DNA of 64,000 nucleotides from Patiria miniata (taxonomy: Eukaryota; Echinodermata; Asteroidea; Valvatida; Asterinidae), in contig NW_024037055.1 of the NCBI RefSeq assembly GCF_015706575.1, forward strand, positions 11,942,262-12,006,261, read 5' to 3'. The notes under the pieces are model-generated. The model saw only the letters and a list, made by a program, of their open reading frames with translations. It made no database searches and was not told the origin of the DNA. The position numbers and the translations under genes were made by a program. Of the stretch, positions 11,158 through 21,151 are shown in pieces (position 1 is the stretch's first letter; every line of letters starts with the position of its first letter).

Positions 11158-13270
11158 ACTTTTCGAATTTCCGAGGGCCGGCCGAGGTCGGTCAGCTTCT
11201 AATGACAAATAGTGCGTCACAGTAAAATTGCTTCTAAAACTACACTGAAAAAAACCCCTCGGTGCTTAGCAAATAAATGCAATTGAACATTGATGTTTAG
11301 GACTTGAATACACAATGTTTAGCTTCTAAACATGTTTACAAAGTGATATAGCAATAATTGCTAAGCACAGTTTTTTGGAGTGTACATTTATCCTCGGACT
11401 TTAAATTTAGGCGATTTTTTTTGTTGTTTTCAAGATTTGTCTAAAGTCTATTTGTTAGTCATAGTCTTCGCACTTGTTTTCTCCTTGAAGGTGACACGGA
11501 CGACATCAAATTCGATGACCCTAAGAGCCTGAACGTTCGAGCCGATACTGGCATGACCTTTGAGTGTAAAATACGGAAACTACAAGCAGAGTCAGTTAAT
11601 ATAACGCTGGAAGAGATCAAGTTTCAGCCATATGCTCAGCAGTCAGATGACAAGGGCGACTTTGGTAAATGTAAGTCGTCGTGGGGTGGGCGTCCCCATC
11701 TTTGTACGTTCTTGTTGGTTTTGGCAATTCAAATGTTTTAGACGGCCAGTTATTAAATTGGTTATTAAACGCTTTTATCAAAGATCATAGACTTTACAGT
11801 GCTATAGGTTTTCCCGGACAATTTCGGAAAATGTGCACATGAATTTGTAAAAGAAGCATTCTTTTTCGTGCGAAATAGAATGAACGTTCCAAATCCCTGT
11901 TTCTATTTAACAAATGATAATTCTATTTCCATGAAGGTGCATTCAGTCGTAAAAAAAATCAGCGTACAGTTTCCCGAATGTGCACTGGATTTGGTGTATT
12001 GACATTTCATTTTAGCGCGAAATCAAAGGTATATCCGCAATCCTGTATTCCATTTAATTTATCATCAATCTATTTCGCTAAATGTGCAGCCGATTTCTTG
12101 CGCAGCGTTATTTAACGTATGCCTGGTCAAGCATTGGAATTCATTAATGTGTTCACAAAAGTAACATGAGGAATGTTTGATTGAATGATTGAATATTCAT
12201 GATGATTGAACTAAACTAGGTGGTGTATCTTTTGAAACATACAATACAATAAATCCCACATAAAAGCCTAAGCTGAAGACAATCGTTCTTTTTTTTTGCT
12301 CAGCATTTGCCACAAACGCATCATATAACTAAGCAATCGAACTGATAAAATGAGAAAGAACTTTAAGAAATACAGGAAGATATTAAAATACAATTAAGAC
12401 AAAGAACCAACAAGAAAAGTATCCAGATCCCATGTAACATGACACGTGATGTTTCCCTTTACCGTCCCAATAATAGCATACAAGACTGTTTTGATTGATT
12501 TTATTTTGGTAAGATTTATATCTTTCTAACATTTCATTTGTCTATTTCAAATAGGCCTTTATGTACATAACAACAAACACATTAATGATCAATTAGGCCT
12601 ACAATACAATCAAAGCTGTATCATGATTTATACAGGCTGTATAATCTATTTAGATTGAATGCAGACTTTGCGAATTTAAATTATGACAAATGAAAAAGAA
12701 TGTACAATTCAGCCCCTGTCACAATAACAAATCGATTTTCTGCGAATTGGATTGCACATTTGTAATAATCAGCAACGCATCCGTCGAACCGGAAGCCTAA
12801 TTACGTATTTGTAATCCTTTAAATTAAACGTTATGTACATTCATTTATTTGAATGATGCAAAATGAAATCGAATGCTAGTTATTGCCAAAATGAAACCCG
12901 GATAAACGTCGTTCTCAAAATCAGGGCCAAATTGAATTTATGTTTTACAAATTCAAATGCACATTTTCCAACATTGTCCGGGAAAACCTATATTATCTTT
13001 AGCGCATTGGATTATTATCACCATTTTCCCCCAAAAACTTTCTGGAATGATATCAAACAAGGATTTTAACATAACGTGCTTCTTTTTTTGACAGCGGAAC
13101 TCTGTGATGAAGATAAACCAACTAAAAAACCACAAGGCCCAGCAGATGACACCGGCATGATAGTGGGAATTGTCCTCGGATCTGTTGCTGGTGTTATTCT
13201 TATCATTGGAGGACTGTACTTTTTTATGAGGCACAGGCGCCAGCGTGAATCATACAAAAGTCTGGATTAA
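6466..13270 (+). CDS. LAMP-A: lysosome-associated membrane glycoprotein (LAMP/CD68-like), six exons
   Basis: Exons are 6466-6511, 7106-7415, 7529-7616, 10264-10474, 11491-11670 and 13095-13270; all introns are GT-AG and every phase joins cleanly, giving 336 residues. Order of parts: signal peptide (about 1-16), Thr/Ser-rich mucin-like stalk (about 17-118), one LAMP domain (about 119-282), transmembrane helix (about 300-322), and a basic tail ending SYKSLD. Four domain cysteines lie at 129, 166, 244 and 282; the spacings of 37 and 38 match the two disulfide loops of LAMP domains. LQWKYEEPF resembles the conserved tryptophan segment. YKSL is a YxxPhi adaptor-binding signal, unusual in having Ser rather than Gly before Tyr and a trailing Asp. 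One luminal domain makes it closer in layout to CD68/LAMP3 than to two-domain LAMP1/2. It should sit in lysosomal and late endosomal membranes. Confidence 0.85.
7106..7415 (+). CDS. LAMP-A exon 2: mucin-like Thr/Ser stalk
   Basis: The acceptor TTTCTTGTAG ends at 7105 and the donor GTACGT starts at 7416. The exon encodes about 103 residues rich in Thr, Ser, Ala and Pro, with NTT and NAT N-glycosylation sequons, ending in TTLPPPGK. Such stalks carry dense O-glycans in CD68 and LAMP3. An open frame on the opposite strand is only its mirror. Confidence 0.8.
7529..7616 (+). CDS. LAMP-A exon 3: start of LAMP domain
   Basis: The acceptor CGTTACAG and donor GTAGGT bound the peptide YVVNGSDGTCILMQFYLQV and what follows. 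The TC-[IL]-L-[MA] segment with alternating hydrophobic residues is the typical first strand of a LAMP domain. It supplies the first cysteine (residue 129). Confidence 0.8.
7617..10263. other. LAMP-A intron 3 with repeat debris
   Basis: This 2.6-kb intron has no exon-like sequence. It includes a G tract followed by a C-rich echo at about 8820-8875 (beside CAGGCGCGGTTCT), a second paired G/C tract at 9668-9767 ending in GGATCCGCGCCTG, and GGATCCGCTCTTGG near 9464. These look like pieces of one or more short interspersed repeats. The open frames within it are short and unconvincing. Confidence 0.55.
10264..10474 (+). CDS. LAMP-A exon 4: central LAMP domain
   Basis: It begins after TTTTTTCCACATAG and ends before GTAAGA. 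It encodes the second cysteine (166, in a GNCT sequon), the YFSLAYPAHDDWHLRLDF strand region and LTLQWKYEEPFF. The QW(K/N)Y motif is shared with the LAMP-B copy. Confidence 0.85.
10500..11010. repeat. Degenerate TACTCG-rich repeat in LAMP-A intron 4
   Basis: Variants of GTACTCGAA and CTCGTACTCG recur at about 10520-10665 and again at 10890-11010, with a less repetitive stretch between. The motif is self-complementary in part (TACTCGAGTA-like). It looks like a decayed simple or interspersed repeat. Confidence 0.6.
11055..11158. repeat. Paired G and C homopolymer tracts
   Basis: A G-rich run (about 11055-11095) is followed 30 bases later by a run of over 30 C residues (about 11125-11158). The two could pair as a hairpin or form G-quadruplex and i-motif structures. 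Lengths here may be unreliable because such tracts are hard to sequence. The Gly/Pro-rich open frame over them is not a gene. Confidence 0.75.
11241..11384. mobile_element. Small MITE-like element in LAMP-A intron 4
   Basis: The ends TACACTGAAAAAAACCCC and GTTTTTTGGAGTGTA are imperfect inverted copies, and both flanks carry the inner match GTGCTTAGCAA / TTGCTAAGCAC. The length is 144 bp and it has no coding capacity. The inverted termini and size fit a non-autonomous DNA transposon; the family is not identified. Confidence 0.55.
11491..11670 (+). CDS. LAMP-A exon 5: second disulfide loop
   Basis: The acceptor CTCCTTGAAG and the strong donor GTAAGT (11671) bound it. It carries cysteine 244 in MTFECK, an NIT sequon and the FQPYAQQSDD segment that aligns closely with IQPYAQESKD in LAMP-B. 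An earlier GT (after GACTTTG) gives a poorer donor and was not chosen. Confidence 0.85.
11803..12995. mobile_element. Inverted-repeat element within LAMP-A intron 5
   Basis: About 50 bases at 11803-11853 recur inverted at 12944-12995; both contain TAGGTTTTCCCGGACAAT and, further in, GGAAAATGTGCA and TGAATTTGTAAAA. The 1.2-kb interior is AT-rich and has no transposase frame. Inside the left end, variants of the GAATGTGCAC and GCGAAAT motifs repeat. It fits a non-autonomous terminal-inverted-repeat transposon of unknown family. Confidence 0.6.
13095..13270 (+). CDS. LAMP-A exon 6: transmembrane helix and lysosomal tail
   Basis: It follows the acceptor TTTTTTTGACAG. It provides the last domain cysteine (282), a Pro/Asp linker, the helix MIVGIVLGSVAGVILIIGG and the tail RHRRQRESYKSLD, then TAA at 13268-13270. 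The basic stop-transfer run and YxxL are as expected for a type I lysosomal membrane protein. Confidence 0.9.
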
Positions 13271-13741
13271 AACCTACAACTGGGAGGCTCTGACAGTATC
13301 CTAAGTCAGAATTTGTTTTTTTTCGAAAACAGGAGAAAAGCTATTGGTAGCTTTATCTTGAAAAATTAATTCTCAGACATTTCTTTTTAAAAACTTAAAA
13401 GTCGGTAAATCACATACCCGGTAACCTTTGGGAGTTGGGGGTTGGGTGAAGAGGTGGGATAGAGTGCTACTTGGCATGACAACAAACGGATCCATAAGGT
13501 CACTGACTAAGTCGAAATGGACTAAATCCGGCCCATTGCGATGACCAGAATGCAAGAAATTACTTCCAGTTAAATAGTCAATCTGATTCAATTGTTAATG
13601 CGTGCGCTCGGGGACCATCTTAACTTGGTTCGATTTGTCTTGTAAATATAGTGAACTATGTACCTCTCACCGCACTTTTCAAGTTGTGTTTCCAAATCAA
13701 TACTAAAAATTATCAGAAATATAAATAATACACAGCAGTCG

Positions 13742-13747
13742 AATAAA
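13742..13747 (+). terminator. Possible polyadenylation signal for LAMP-A
   Basis: AATAAA lies about 470 bases after the LAMP-A stop codon. It is the first perfect hexamer I noticed downstream; the true cleavage site is unknown. Confidence 0.35.
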
Positions 13748-14699
13748 ATTCAATCCAAACGGCTTGATATTCAAGCATTTATTTCTTTCTCTTTCGCGAA
13801 AAGATATCACATGCATGAAAGGCTGGTTATGTTGCACTTAGTCGATAACGGGTACTAGCCAATCGATGAGATTATTGAGCAACGATCATGCAAACATGAT
13901 TTCGATAAATAGTAGATTGAACTATTCAAGGTGTCATATATTACAGCTGCATTGTTTGTGATTTATACGATACATTGTTTTGCTATGTTTCTATCAATTT
14001 TACTTTTAGCAAATATAAACTTGGGACTATATATGTGAAGAAAAAAACCAAGACGGGAAAATCCACTCTTTGTCTTGATTTAACCCATGTCGGTATCCAT
14101 AGGCCATTATACAATTATCAACACGGTTTAAGGAAAGCAGTGGAAGGTATAACAACGTGGGACAACAACTTGTGCTTCTTAGACGTGTTGGAACCGATTT
14201 AATGAAGTGCATTTGTCCAAAAATATATATGACGTGATGCAATCCAATAAATCACACCTATACAGATATATCAAATTCGTAATTATATAAATATGATCAC
14301 ATTCTAATAAATTATCATTACTCGTCATAAACGTATTAAAAAAAAGTTACAAGTGGCAATTTATTTTAACACTATGTCATTGCCAGTGGCATGCCCTCCG
14401 CTTAGAATTTGGGCAAGGCAGATTTAGCTGTTTTATTGTTAACAATACAAGTGCCCATTCTAAGTAGGACCCCAGTTACGCCGCTGGTTGTTGCATATCG
14501 TTGCTGTAAATTCAAAGGCGATTGTGGATTATTATGGCACATAATCCTATATATTCTTCCTATTAGCATAACAGCTGTTAATTTGCTATCATGAGATAAA
14601 ATAGCCACCAAAAAAATCTGTTTCAATGTGTGACGATGTATTATTTATTTGATACCTGTTCGGCTAGGATTTCTACGGAAGAGTTAAAGGGACATAATA

Positions 14700-15710
14700 C
14701 AAGTTAAAGAAAAGATTAAGTCATGCATAATTATGACTTTTATCTCATCATTATTTTAAAGTCATATTTATGACTTATATCTTATAATAATGATTTAATA
14801 TTAAGTCATAATTTTGAGATATCCTAAGTCATAATTACGACTTATTCTCAGACTGATATAATATACAAGTTAGTAGTTACAAAACACAAACAAGTTTTGT
14901 AATTATGCCACAGCTCTTCTTTATTCAACACAACATTGCATTTGCCAGAAACCATAGGCAAACTGGCAAATAAAAACAATGTAGTGGGGTACACCAGACC
15001 CTCTGGGTTGATCAGACCCAGCCATGAATAGGTCCCACCGGACCCACTACATATAGGTCACACCATACCTTGATAATTAGGGCATACTAGACCCTGGTAC
15101 ATAGGGCACCAGACCCTGTCAAAATAAGGGCACACCAGACCCTGACAGAATTAGGGCACACCAGACCCCGATACATAGGGCATACCAGACCCTGATACAT
15201 GGGGCATACCAGACCCTGATACATGGGGCATACCAGACCCTGATACATGGGGCATACCAGACCCTGATACATGGGGCATACCAGACCCTGATACATGGGC
15301 ATACCAGACCCTGATACATGGGGCATACCAGACCCTGATACATGGGGCATACCAGACCCTGATACATGGGGCATACCAGACCCTGATACATGGGGCATAC
15401 CAGACCCTGATTATAATTCTAAGATATGTCATAATTATTACTTAATACTAATTCGTTATTATAAGATATAAGTTGTAATTATGACTTAATAATAAGTCAT
15501 TATTATATATGTCATAAATATTATTTAATAATTAGTCATAAATATGAGCTATAAGTCATAAGTATGATTTAACAATTACTAAATCGTAATAATGATTTAA
15601 TACTAAGTCATTATTATAAGATATAAGTCATAACTATAACTTGATAATAAGTCTTAATTATGAGGTATATAAGTCATAATTATGATTTAACAATTTGTGT
15701 TTAGTTTATA
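14700..15710. repeat. AT-rich palindromic repeats flanking a 24-bp minisatellite
   Basis: Variants of AAGTCATAATTATGACTT recur at about 14700-14870 and 15410-15700. Between them, from about 15060, is a tandem array with the unit GGGCATACCAGACCCTGATA plus CATG; about ten units at 15178-15410 are almost identical and the left ones are degenerate. Because 24 is a multiple of three, open frames run through the array in several registers; these are not proteins. There are no unique spacers, so it is not a CRISPR array. It occupies much of the gap between the two LAMP genes. Confidence 0.85.
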
Positions 15711-16143
15711 TTATGTTCCTTTAACGCTTCCGTAGATTTCGGTCCAGATTGCTCTATCGGTTGGTCAATCTGTCGTTCGATTCGTCAGTCCGTTGTTTTA
15801 CCAGGCAGTTGTGATTATATCTGTGTATGACTTTGGGACATAAAGGAAACGTTCATTGGCGTATCATCATCAGTTCTAAATTGGAAATGCAACCATAATC
15901 CACGAACACAATGCAGCTGAGTTGATTTGCGCATTTTGTTATGTCAATACTGTCAGGTCAGTCAAAGTCCATGATTCTGCTAAAAGGTATACATGAATAC
16001 AGAAGCCAGGTAATTAACAATGCCTATATCTTATGATTGTTGGACAGAAATACCGACCATCGCTTGCTGCTTCACAGACTTACAAATTTCGACCTGAACA
16101 AATTCATGTCTTTAAACAGTGATCATACCCACACCGTCGAGTC

Positions 16144-16207
16144 ATGGACACTCGGAAAACTGCTATAATGATAAAGGTTATCATCCTTGTTCTGCTCGGA
16201 GCAATTG
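16144..16207 (+). CDS. LAMP-B exon 1: signal peptide
   Basis: ATG at 16144 gives a leader with a basic start (DTRK) and the hydrophobic core KVIILVLLGAI. The donor GTAAGT lies at 16208. Phase 1 at its end equals LAMP-A exon 1. Confidence 0.7.
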
Positions 16208-16643
16208 GTAAGTAATGTCCAATGTCCAAGCAACACTTAATAATCCACAGATAAATATAGTGTGAAAACTGTTCACATTGATCCTTGGTTCCTACTCAAT
16301 AAACAGATATAATAAGATAACTATTAGTTAATGAATAGTTATCTTATTTGTTTATAGAGCAGGTCTCGTTTAGTTGTTGGGAAAAAGCAAGCGACCAAGT
16401 TGGTTGGTGTTGGCTAGTCTTAAGGCTCCCTGGTGACGGACCACGAAGGGAGGGATGTCAGTCAATAGCATGAGAAATAGGGCTGACAGTACATAATGCT
16501 GAGTGCGGTTATTATTTATTTATATTATTTATTTTACATCTTTTGACATTAAAATATGCTAATATGAACAGGGGATGTCAAGGAAAAAAACAAAAGTATA
16601 AAACTGTCATCAAAATCATGTGTTCATCCAGACCCCTGTTTAA

Positions 16644-16681
<38 letters not shown>

Positions 16682-19600
16682 GATGCATATATATGTTTCA
16701 ACAACTGTCAACAACTTTAGTACACAATATATTTATTAACATTCCACTTTTCTTTTTAAAAGACGGGCCTTCAAAAGGACTTTGTTGAATATGTTTAACT
16801 TTCGCTGGTGACGTTTGAAGACAATTGCGACGACGATTCTCGAAATCGCATTTTTGGACGAAAGAGGTTTTGGGGGTCATCGTTTTTAAATGGGGATATA
16901 CTTTGAACGGATTGAGGAAGTAATTTTTTTCATCTAAAAGTAGTTCATGAACTTTGCTTTCCAGTCATTATTATTTTTGGTGCTACATATTTTTTAAATA
17001 TAAAATATACTTTTTGAGGTTTGGGTTCCGCTTTTTTTGACTCACCCTGTATATATATTTTTTAGATTTAAACATAAAAGTTGCTATGCTGTCTGCTTAA
17101 CTGGTCCATTGCAGCTAAAAAAAAAATCCCAAAAATATATTAAAAAAAATTAAGACACTCAAGACTTAGGCAAGACTGTTGAATAATGTAAATCAAGTTC
17201 AGAAGGCTTGTACGCGGTTACTAAGCAACAAACAAACACAATGAGATCCTGGAAGTCCGATGGACATTATTAAGAGCGGCATTGTATACTTTTATGCCGT
17301 GCTAACGAACATTACTCAGATGAATCTGAGGGAATTATTGTGGCTACAAATGGAGGTTATCGAAATAGGAATAATGGATATACCCAAATTACGTAAAAGT
17401 TGTCGACATTTCAACATCCCGGTTGTAGCACCCTAGCTTTTCATTGTTCACCACTATATACACTCAAAAATGATGCCGTCGATGAAGTCATGGCGAATTG
17501 GACATAGACACACTTCCGAGTTTAAACCCCTAAAATTTCAAGGTTCGAATTAAAATATTTTTCGACGAGGAGCTGTTTCGGTATAGCATCCCAGATCTAA
17601 AGGCTTCAAACGTCTCTTGTTTTTGGATATGATCTATGCGTACATGATTCGGTGGAATTGATGAAAACTATTTCATTTCAACGTGTGGACCAATCTAACG
17701 GCAAAATATCTGTTTTAAGGAGGTTTAAAGACGAAAGGAATAGAGGGAGAGAATGTTCTGATTCCCTAACTCATGTAAAAGGTATGATATTGTCATTCTT
17801 GTTTTCATTAAGGTCGGAGTGATGGTACTACTGTAGCCACGACGGAGCAACAGCCAACTGTTGAAGCTGGTACCACTATCCATTGGACGAGTGTGGGGAA
17901 TACAACCCAATCCCCTCTTACACAAACCACTTAAGCTATCATCATTCCAAGGTTTCAATTTATGCATATTTAATGTGACAACCACTGACAAGGTTTACAT
18001 GAAAAAGGGGGCCCTGTTTGAAATAATTCGTGTGACCACGAATACTATGACGTAGTTTGACTATCATTGTTTTGGGGCTTGAGTCAGGAATCAGTGGCTA
18101 ACACTTCATTTTTTTTACACGATCCTTGATTTTGGATGGAATAAGTCTTTAAAACGCTGTTAATGAATGCAATCGTTACTATTTTGACCCACTGTCCCAT
18201 TCAATTACAAAATATATATGACAATAAAGAGTAAAGGAGATTTTTTTTCGAAAAGTCGAAATGTCTTTTTCTTTTCACATATTTGGCAAAATGTTGCTGC
18301 TTGTTTGAAACACAGTTAGGGAAACTTTACTTTTTTGGTATGGTTTATTTGATCTCAATCCGGCCAAAGCGGCGCGTGATTTGATATATTTAAAGATAAC
18401 TAAACCACAAAGGGAACTGAGTGGTAAACAACTTCTGCCGATAAAAGGGAAGAAAACTGACTGAACAACTAATCTTGAAACAAAGATTTAGATTAAATTG
18501 TTACAACATAATGCTTGCAGGTATGTCGTAAAGAATACTGACGGAAAGACGTGTATATTAATGGAGTTTACCTGGAAACTGCTGATTCAGTTTACAACTC
18601 TTTCTGGGCAGGTAAGAACACTTGGCTTATATCTGATTTCCATATTCATGTTTATTATAATGTGTTACTACATAAATAATAATGGCAACAGCTTTTTGAT
18701 GCGTGACTTTATTCTAAGGAATTTGAAGAAAGGTGTACGTTTGTCCCCTTAGCACTGTGTTTTTCCTGAGACCTTATTTATAGCTATTGCAAATCGTTGC
18801 AATCTCTCAACTGCCTTATCCAAGAGCGTTGGTGACCTACACTGATTCATTGGAGGTCTCATTGGTTTCTTTTTGTATAGCTAATGACCCGATGTGATAT
18901 ACTGACCTGAAGTCTGCGCGCACATTGCAAGTGACCTATCCGTCAGCTGTTTACATGTTGTTGCTATAGGGGCAAGAATAAAGTGTTACATTATAATTAT
19001 TATTACGTTGTAACACTTTATGCGCACTTGGATGAAGTCTTGGTCTGAGACTGGATTTGAAACAGAGACGGTCCCGATGCCTGGCGCTAATATAGCGGGC
19101 GCTAGCAACAGCTAGATGAACCATTTTAGTCTTTGAAACGATATGACACTCGGATCGTAATATTCTGAATGAACCTCGCGCACGCGCAGTAGCTTGAAAA
19201 TTGTGAGCGTTACTACCTCGATAAGGCGGCTGGACAAGCGAACATGGAACATCTCATAATCAAAACATTCAGCGGCACTTTCAACTCTAAAAGAGCATGT
19301 TAAAAACATTTCAAAAACTTCGGCTTAAGTTAAAGTTATACTTTTTTGTCACATGAAGTTATTGTTTACTTCAACTTGCCTTTGCCATATGGGCCGGGTT
19401 AAGGTAAGAACAGGCCTCGGCCAAAAGAACGCAGCCCTACTCAACATGACAAACATGATTCTTGCGAGTGGAATTGCTCATGCCTGTGAAATTATTGAAT
19501 TAATGAACTTGTTAATCGGATTGTGAAGTAATTTTGCAGGAGGATCTTAGTGTTTATGGGAAACCCTGAGTGTCGGGACCCATGGGACCGTGTCTTAATC

Positions 19601-20644
19601 AGCTGTTGCTTGCCAATCATCTTAACACAAGTTGTTGAAAGGGGAGGGGTAAACTTCGTTTTTTTCTGCAAAAGACGTATAAAATGCCTACTTATTTACT
19701 TTGTTGCCCATAGCAAGGTCAAAGTGAGGTTCTGTATTCAGTGCTAGGTCCAGCAGACGCGACAGGCAATTGTACAAGTGACGAAAGAACCTTCCAACTC
19801 GATTACCAAAACCACAGTGAATGGAAACTTCAAATGGACTTTGACATGTATCCGCACGAAAGCCAGAATATGTTCCTGGTGACCCAAACAGTCATCCAAT
19901 GGAAATACGAGGTACCTTTTTCCCCAGATGACGTTCAGAATAAAGGTGAAAGCAAGAGGGGAAAGCGAACTAGAAGCTGCGAGGTAATAATAATCGGTAG
20001 ATCAATTTAAGAAAAAGTAAATATCAAATGTACATTAAAAGACAATACCGTTGAACACTTCGTAGTTGAGGGCCTTTGCGGCTACGCCCATTGGTTGGTT
20101 TCTCAGATAGTTTGGTCTGCCATAATTATGGTTGATTGGTTGCTTATAAATAACAAAATGAATATGAATGTCTTGTGACTTTTCGAAGGTGACATCGAGA
20201 CCGTTGTTCTTGACTATAATACTCTGGACATTCGCGCGACGGTAGGAAACACATTTAAATGTGACAGCGTGTCTGGAACCAACCTACCCACCACATTCAC
20301 CATGGAAAACATGATGATACAGCCTTATGCTCAGGAATCCAAGGACAAAGAAGATTTTTGCGAACGTAAGTATTATTTCATTCATGGCTCATTTTTTTCT
20401 GCCTCTCTTCATTTGCATAACAGTGTTTAAATACACTTACATATTTTCTACCTGACTATTAGTGGAAGAGTGTTCTCAACCTCAACCCACACTTCCCCCA
20501 GCACGGTCAACATCGAGGGCGCCCTCTATCTCCACAAGTGGGATTGTCGGCATTGTTGTCGGTGTATTGGCAGCTTTCGTCATCGTCGTCGGTGGTGCTT
20601 TTTATTACAAAAATCAGAAGAGGTTAAGTTACTCTGGTCTTTGA
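16144..20644 (+). CDS. LAMP-B: second LAMP/CD68-like gene, six exons, in-frame stop in exon 2
   Basis: Exons are 16144-16207, 17813-17951, 18521-18611, 19714-19945, 20189-20365 and 20463-20644, with intron phases 1, 2, 0, 1, 1 exactly as in LAMP-A. Layout: leader MDTRKTAIMIKVIILVLLG, a short Thr-rich stalk (about 22-68), one LAMP domain with cysteines at codons 79, 118, 200 and 238 (spacings 39 and 38), a transmembrane helix (about 261-281) and a tail ending SYSGL, a C-terminal YxxPhi signal. Codon 62 is TAA (17932-17934). No GT donor before that stop gives the phase 2 needed by exon 3, while the GT at 17952 does, so the exon 2 end is inferred and includes the stop. An extra cysteine sits at codon 233. 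The downstream exons look well conserved. It may be a recent nonsense allele, a sequencing error, or a gene with an exon I missed. Confidence 0.7.
16294..16365. repeat. Hairpin in LAMP-B intron 1
   Basis: AATAAGATAACTATT (16311-16325) and its exact reverse complement (16334-16348) flank an 8-base gap, giving a 15-bp perfect stem with partial extension on both sides. It is probably a remnant of a small inverted-repeat element. Confidence 0.6.
16640..16682. repeat. TA dinucleotide microsatellite
   Basis: About 20 tandem TA units, followed by a short ATATATATG-like echo, lie in LAMP-B intron 1. Confidence 0.85.
17813..17951 (+). CDS. LAMP-B exon 2: Thr-rich stalk with TAA
   Basis: The acceptor TTTTCATTAAG ends at 17812. 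The frame encodes Thr/Ser/Gln-rich sequence (TTVATTEQQPTVEAGTT and onward to TQTT), then TAA at 17932. The GT at 17952 (AAG|GTTTCA, a weak donor) would join in phase to exon 3. The stalk is less than half the length of that in LAMP-A. The 3' boundary is uncertain. Confidence 0.5.
18521..18611 (+). CDS. LAMP-B exon 3: start of LAMP domain
   Basis: It lies between the acceptor ATGCTTGCAG and the donor GTAAGA. It encodes YVVKNTDGKTCILMEFTWKL, aligning residue by residue with YVVNGSDG-TCILMQFYLQV of LAMP-A. It carries the first domain cysteine. Confidence 0.8.
19714..19945 (+). CDS. LAMP-B exon 4: central LAMP domain
   Basis: The acceptor CTTTGTTGCCCATAG (ending at 19713) is the one that gives phase 0; later AGs give the wrong phase. 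The exon includes ATGNCTSD, WKLQMDFDM and VIQWKYEVPFSPDD, parallel to LAMP-A exon 4. The donor GTGAAA at 19946 gives the same phase 1 as LAMP-A. Confidence 0.8.
20189..20365 (+). CDS. LAMP-B exon 5: second disulfide loop
   Basis: It lies between the acceptor TTTCGAAG and the strong donor GTAAGT (20366). It carries cysteine 200 (NTFKCD), IQPYAQESKDKEDF and an additional cysteine (DFCE) not present in LAMP-A. Confidence 0.85.
20463..20644 (+). CDS. LAMP-B exon 6: transmembrane helix and YSGL tail
   Basis: The acceptor CTGACTATTAG ends at 20462. It encodes LEECSQPQP (fourth cysteine; compare EECS in vertebrate LAMPs), a Ser/Pro/Arg linker, the helix GIVGIVVGVLAAFVIVVGGA and the tail KNQKRLSYSGL, then TGA at 20642-20644. 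The tyrosine signal ends the protein exactly, as in vertebrate LAMPs. Confidence 0.85.
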
Positions 20645-20792
20645 AAACTATGGTAAGGATATTTCTTTTTTAAACAGACGTTTGAAAGTTATGAAAGCCG
20701 ATGTCAAAATTCATGTTATAGACAAAGGTAATACACCACAATTTTATATAAATCTAAACCAGGTGTGGCGCTTCTTTTATTATATTCTTTTT

Positions 20793-20826
20793 ATCGGTTC
20801 TTATTGCCAAATAAGAACCGATTGTC
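20793..20826. repeat. Short perfect hairpin downstream of LAMP-B
   Basis: ATCGGTTCTTATT, then GCC, then AAATAAGAACCGAT forms a stem of about 13 bp some 150 bases after the LAMP-B stop codon. A possible ATTAAA polyadenylation hexamer follows at 20848-20853. The role of the hairpin is unknown. Confidence 0.45.
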
Positions 20827-21151
20827 CCACCATGATGTCCCATCATGATTAAATCATTCTGTAATTTGTATTCAGCTCTTTTCTACGCATTTTCAATTAC
20901 ACTTAGAGAATGATTACAGTTTGGAGGGAAACAGTGATGGTTCAGGTTTTTTTGAAAATCTTATATCTTAAGCCGTGTTCGCATTGGACTTAGTTTGCTG
21001 AAACTAGGTTGAGTCCTTTATATACTCTTGTGTATCGTAGCAATAAGTTGATATAATATACTCAATATTCAAGAAATGAATTGAATCACTGCCGTGTAAC
21101 CTTGGGACAACTGTAAGCTTTCTTGAGACTGACAGGTTGACAGGTGCTCGA

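Noticed and set aside
10839..11159. Gly/Pro-rich frame
   Set aside because: It is a translation of paired G and C runs within LAMP-A intron 4.
11661..11667. Alternative donor for LAMP-A exon 5 after GACTTTG
   Set aside because: GTAAAT is weaker than the GTAAGT at 11671. The later site keeps both the phase and the 38-residue cysteine spacing shared with LAMP-B.
15087..15432. Long open frames and a CRISPR-like look across the 24-bp array
   Set aside because: The units are directly adjacent with no unique spacers, and the frames are open only because the period is a multiple of three.
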